Positions 4,208-5,551 of a stretch of DNA of 5,551 nucleotides are shown in pieces (the stretch's first letter is position 1; each line of letters starts with the position of its first letter). The stretch covers positions 1 to 5,551 of the forward strand of contig DLXM01000151.1 of assembly GCA_003448835.1 (NCBI GenBank). Reading direction: 5' to 3'. The notes under the pieces were generated by a model, which saw only the letters and a list, made by a program, of their open reading frames with translations, had not been told where the DNA came from and did no database searches. The position numbers were made by a program, and so were the translations under genes. Origin of the DNA: Bacteroidota bacterium (GTDB lineage Bacteria; Bacteroidota; Rhodothermia; Balneolales; HLUCCA01).

Positions 4208-5032
4208 CTAATATTTATAATCAGCAGGATCTAATTCCTCAATTACTTCGATTATATAAGGCGTGGACTGATCCGTATTAAATAGTACTTTAAAACATTT
4301 ATTTCTACTAAAATTTGTTTTGCAATATATAAAATCAATGTCCATAAAATTCTTGTCACTCGAATCAATAATTTCATATCTATATTCGTTTGTTTTGACT
4401 TTATTGATGAATTTTCTAGATATTATCCGTATGCATGTTTCTTGACCTAACATTTGAATACATCCGCGCTTTGTTTTTCTGGCAGACCATTTTCTAGTTG
4501 TTTCACTTACCGATATGGGATTGTTCAGTGGTAGAGAAGCTGACTTTTTAGCAAGTTTATCGGCTTCACGATTATGAAGATTTTTCTTGTGAGCTTTTAC
4601 CCATTCTATATCTACGCGAATAGGACATTTACTTACCTTCTTTTTCAGTTCTTTCCAAAGTTCAATATTTGCAACAGGCATTTTATTTGCTTTGAGCCAC
4701 TTGGTTTTCGGCCAAACATTTATTGCACTGAAATAGTTATTTACTACGTAATTGGAATCAGAAAAAATCAATATTCGTTTAAAACTCGATAGATTTTCAA
4801 ATATACGAGTAGCTTCATGAACTGCTATGGCACAAGCTTTAATTTCCATCTCATCAATCGTAGCTGACTCCCAACCCGGTGGAGCATAGCCCTCTGTTTC
4901 TTCATTCCCTTCATCATTAACCCATACAAACCATATTCCAACACCGGCAGCTCTTTTCTTATTGGGAAAAGAGGAACCATCTGTATAAATATTTAAGGCT
5001 TCTTCATCTATGATCCCAAGTTTGTTAGCCAC
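4208..5032 (-). CDS. RNase HI-like protein with a C-terminal extension
   Basis: A 274-residue protein. I take GTG 5032 as the start because GGAG and AAAGG lie 4-9 nt upstream. An in-frame TTG at 5047 lacks such a site. Residues 13-170 form a ribonuclease HI domain with the full catalytic set: D18 in IYTDGSS, E63 in DEMEIKA, D92 in IFSDSNYV and D158 in HNREADKLA, plus the active-site histidine H148 in WVKAHKK. It should cut the RNA strand of RNA-DNA hybrids in the cytoplasm. Bacterial RNase HI is usually about 155 residues, so roughly 100 residues are extra. That part begins near TTRKWSARKTKRG, is basic and then rich in short strands, and matches no domain I know. It might bind nucleic acid or a partner. 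The gene is followed by the best attC-like site of the window, so it is probably a mobile cassette gene and not the housekeeping rnhA. Confidence 0.85.
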   Translation of the reverse strand: MANKLGIIDEEALNIYTDGSSFPNKKRAAGVGIWFVWVNDEGNEETEGYAPPGWESATIDEMEIKACAIAVHEATRIFENLSSFKRILIFSDSNYVVNNYFSAINVWPKTKWLKANKMPVANIELWKELKKKVSKCPIRVDIEWVKAHKKNLHNREADKLAKKSASLPLNNPISVSETTRKWSARKTKRGCIQMLGQETCIRIISRKFINKVKTNEYRYEIIDSSDKNFMDIDFIYCKTNFSRNKCFKVLFNTDQSTPYIIEVIEELDPADYKY

Positions 5033-5439
5033 GAGTCCTTTCTCCAAACTTTATTAATGAGCCTATTAAGAAAAATGGGGAAAATTGTTCTTTGTGAAAT
5101 GAAACTGGGTGAAACAGAGGGACGTTGTTAACTTATAAACTTCCGAAGCTGTAGGTTGCTGCCCGGTCGCCCAACGGTGCCACAATATCTCAACCATACA
5201 TCAGTTGTCACTGACCCCTCGCGTCCATCCGCCAGTATTTCCATATTTCATATCACAATTATGGATTAAAAGAACATCATTGATAACGGTTTGAAATCAT
5301 GCATTTTAAGCGCTGTTGACGTTTTGTTTGTTTCAGGAAGGCTTCCTCAGGACCGTTCCTCCCCCGAAAATGCCACCTTTCGACCCATTATCAATAGATC
5401 GGTCAGAAAAGTCAAACTGCACCTTTGTATTTGAAAGTC
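5033..5439. other. Upstream region of the RNase H gene without a clear gene
   Basis: No convincing gene, promoter or complete attC site is visible. Isolated pieces recall a cassette boundary on the minus strand (GTTTATAAGT near 5132-5141, GTTGGGC near 5167-5173), but no matching left boxes were found. The motif TGCCAC occurs on plus at about 5179, 5371 and 5441, the last two as TGCCACC. A 13-base palindrome AGGAAGGCTTCCT lies at 5335-5347. These could belong to the end of an insertion element, which I cannot confirm. Confidence 0.35.
5128..5244 (-). CDS. Possible 38-aa ORF upstream of the RNase H gene
   Basis: The frame from ATG 5244 to TAA 5130-5128 begins MEILADGREGSVTTDVWLRY and ends in a basic tail, RPGSNLQLRKFIS. 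It has a balanced amino acid mix but no visible Shine-Dalgarno sequence. It may be a fragment of a larger protein, a real small protein, or a frame that happens to be open through a conserved non-coding repeat. I do not recognise it. Confidence 0.25.
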   Translation of the reverse strand: MEILADGREGSVTTDVWLRYCGTVGRPGSNLQLRKFIS

Positions 5440-5551
5440 ATGCCACCATCTACCATAGCCGATTTTAACGATTTCATGAAATACATTATCATCGGAATTT
5501 GTCGGCCTGAAGTCTTCAGGATGAAATTTGGTCGTGAATTTGGTCGGGACT
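5440..5551 (+). CDS. Possible 5' end of a plus-strand gene, cut by the window edge
   Basis: The frame starts at ATG 5440 and remains open to the window end. It reads MPPSTIADFNDFMKYIIIGI, then CRPEVFRMKFGREFGRD. The composition is protein-like, and it might be the N-terminus of a transposase, with the repeated TGCCACC sequences upstream as element-end motifs. There is only a weak GAAAG in front. The opposite strand is also open from the edge (5550) to a stop at 5347-5349, so this could instead be the C-terminus of a minus-strand gene (ending RKVAFSGEERS). The choice of strand is uncertain. Confidence 0.3.
   Translation, partial: MPPSTIADFNDFMKYIIIGICRPEVFRMKFGREFGRD

Noticed and set aside
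5128..5180. An attC site upstream of the RNase H gene
   Set aside because: Single boxes (GTTTATAAGT, GTTGGGC) look right, but I could find no complementary R'' and L'' boxes upstream.
1..5551. CRISPR array, tRNA or rRNA genes
   Set aside because: No regularly spaced direct repeats and no cloverleaf-like or rRNA-like segments were seen.

Overview
The window looks like a bacterial accessory region in which two kinds of mobile DNA meet. Every convincing complete gene lies on the minus strand, so the genes read from high to low coordinates. The DNA is moderately AT-rich and nothing in it fixes the species. The gene families would fit a proteobacterium (gamma or Desulfobacterota type), but that is a guess.

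Right part (about 2290-5050): a run of single-gene units that look like integron cassettes. In transcription order they are an RNase HI-type protein with a C-terminal extension (5032-4208), an orphan 228-aa protein (4083-3397) and a DUF4365-type PD-(D/E)XK nuclease-like protein (3297-2317). The first two genes are each followed by an attC-like inverted-repeat site (4095-4176 and about 3326-3377). The first site has the R''-L''-L'-R' layout, including an 8-versus-7 L-box asymmetry. The third gene ends inside the R'' box of a homologue of the second site, but that copy is cut off at about 2290, which marks a junction.

Left part (1 to about 2290): a module resembling the replication-control region of a rolling-circle replicon. 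Reading down the minus strand it has: a promoter with palindromic operators (1944-2004); a ribbon-helix-helix protein (1933-1442), plausibly an autorepressor like CopG of pMV158; a 500-base non-coding leader; an HUH-type replication initiator (941-441) with HxH and YxxKY motifs; an overlapping four-cysteine zinc-ribbon protein (463-134); and the N-terminus of an excisionase-like HTH protein (92 to before 1).

The leader is the most interesting stretch. On the plus strand it has a perfect-consensus promoter (TTGACA, 16 nt, TATAAT; 1304-1331) that should drive a small RNA of about 95 nt ending at a terminator-like hairpin (1392-1425). This RNA is antisense to the mRNA that would run from the RHH gene to the HUH gene. 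The mRNA has a strong intrinsic terminator at 1301-1267. The 5' arm of that terminator is perfectly complementary over 9 nt to an upstream segment (1374-1382) that the small RNA covers. This is the layout of countertranscript-RNA-driven attenuation known from pT181 and pIP501. A second hairpin (947-979) hides the HUH ribosome binding site and can be read as a 14-codon leader ORF whose stop overlaps the HUH start (TAATG).

The far right end (5033-5551) holds no convincing complete gene. The last 112 bases may be the 5' end of a plus-strand gene, but the complementary strand is also open there.
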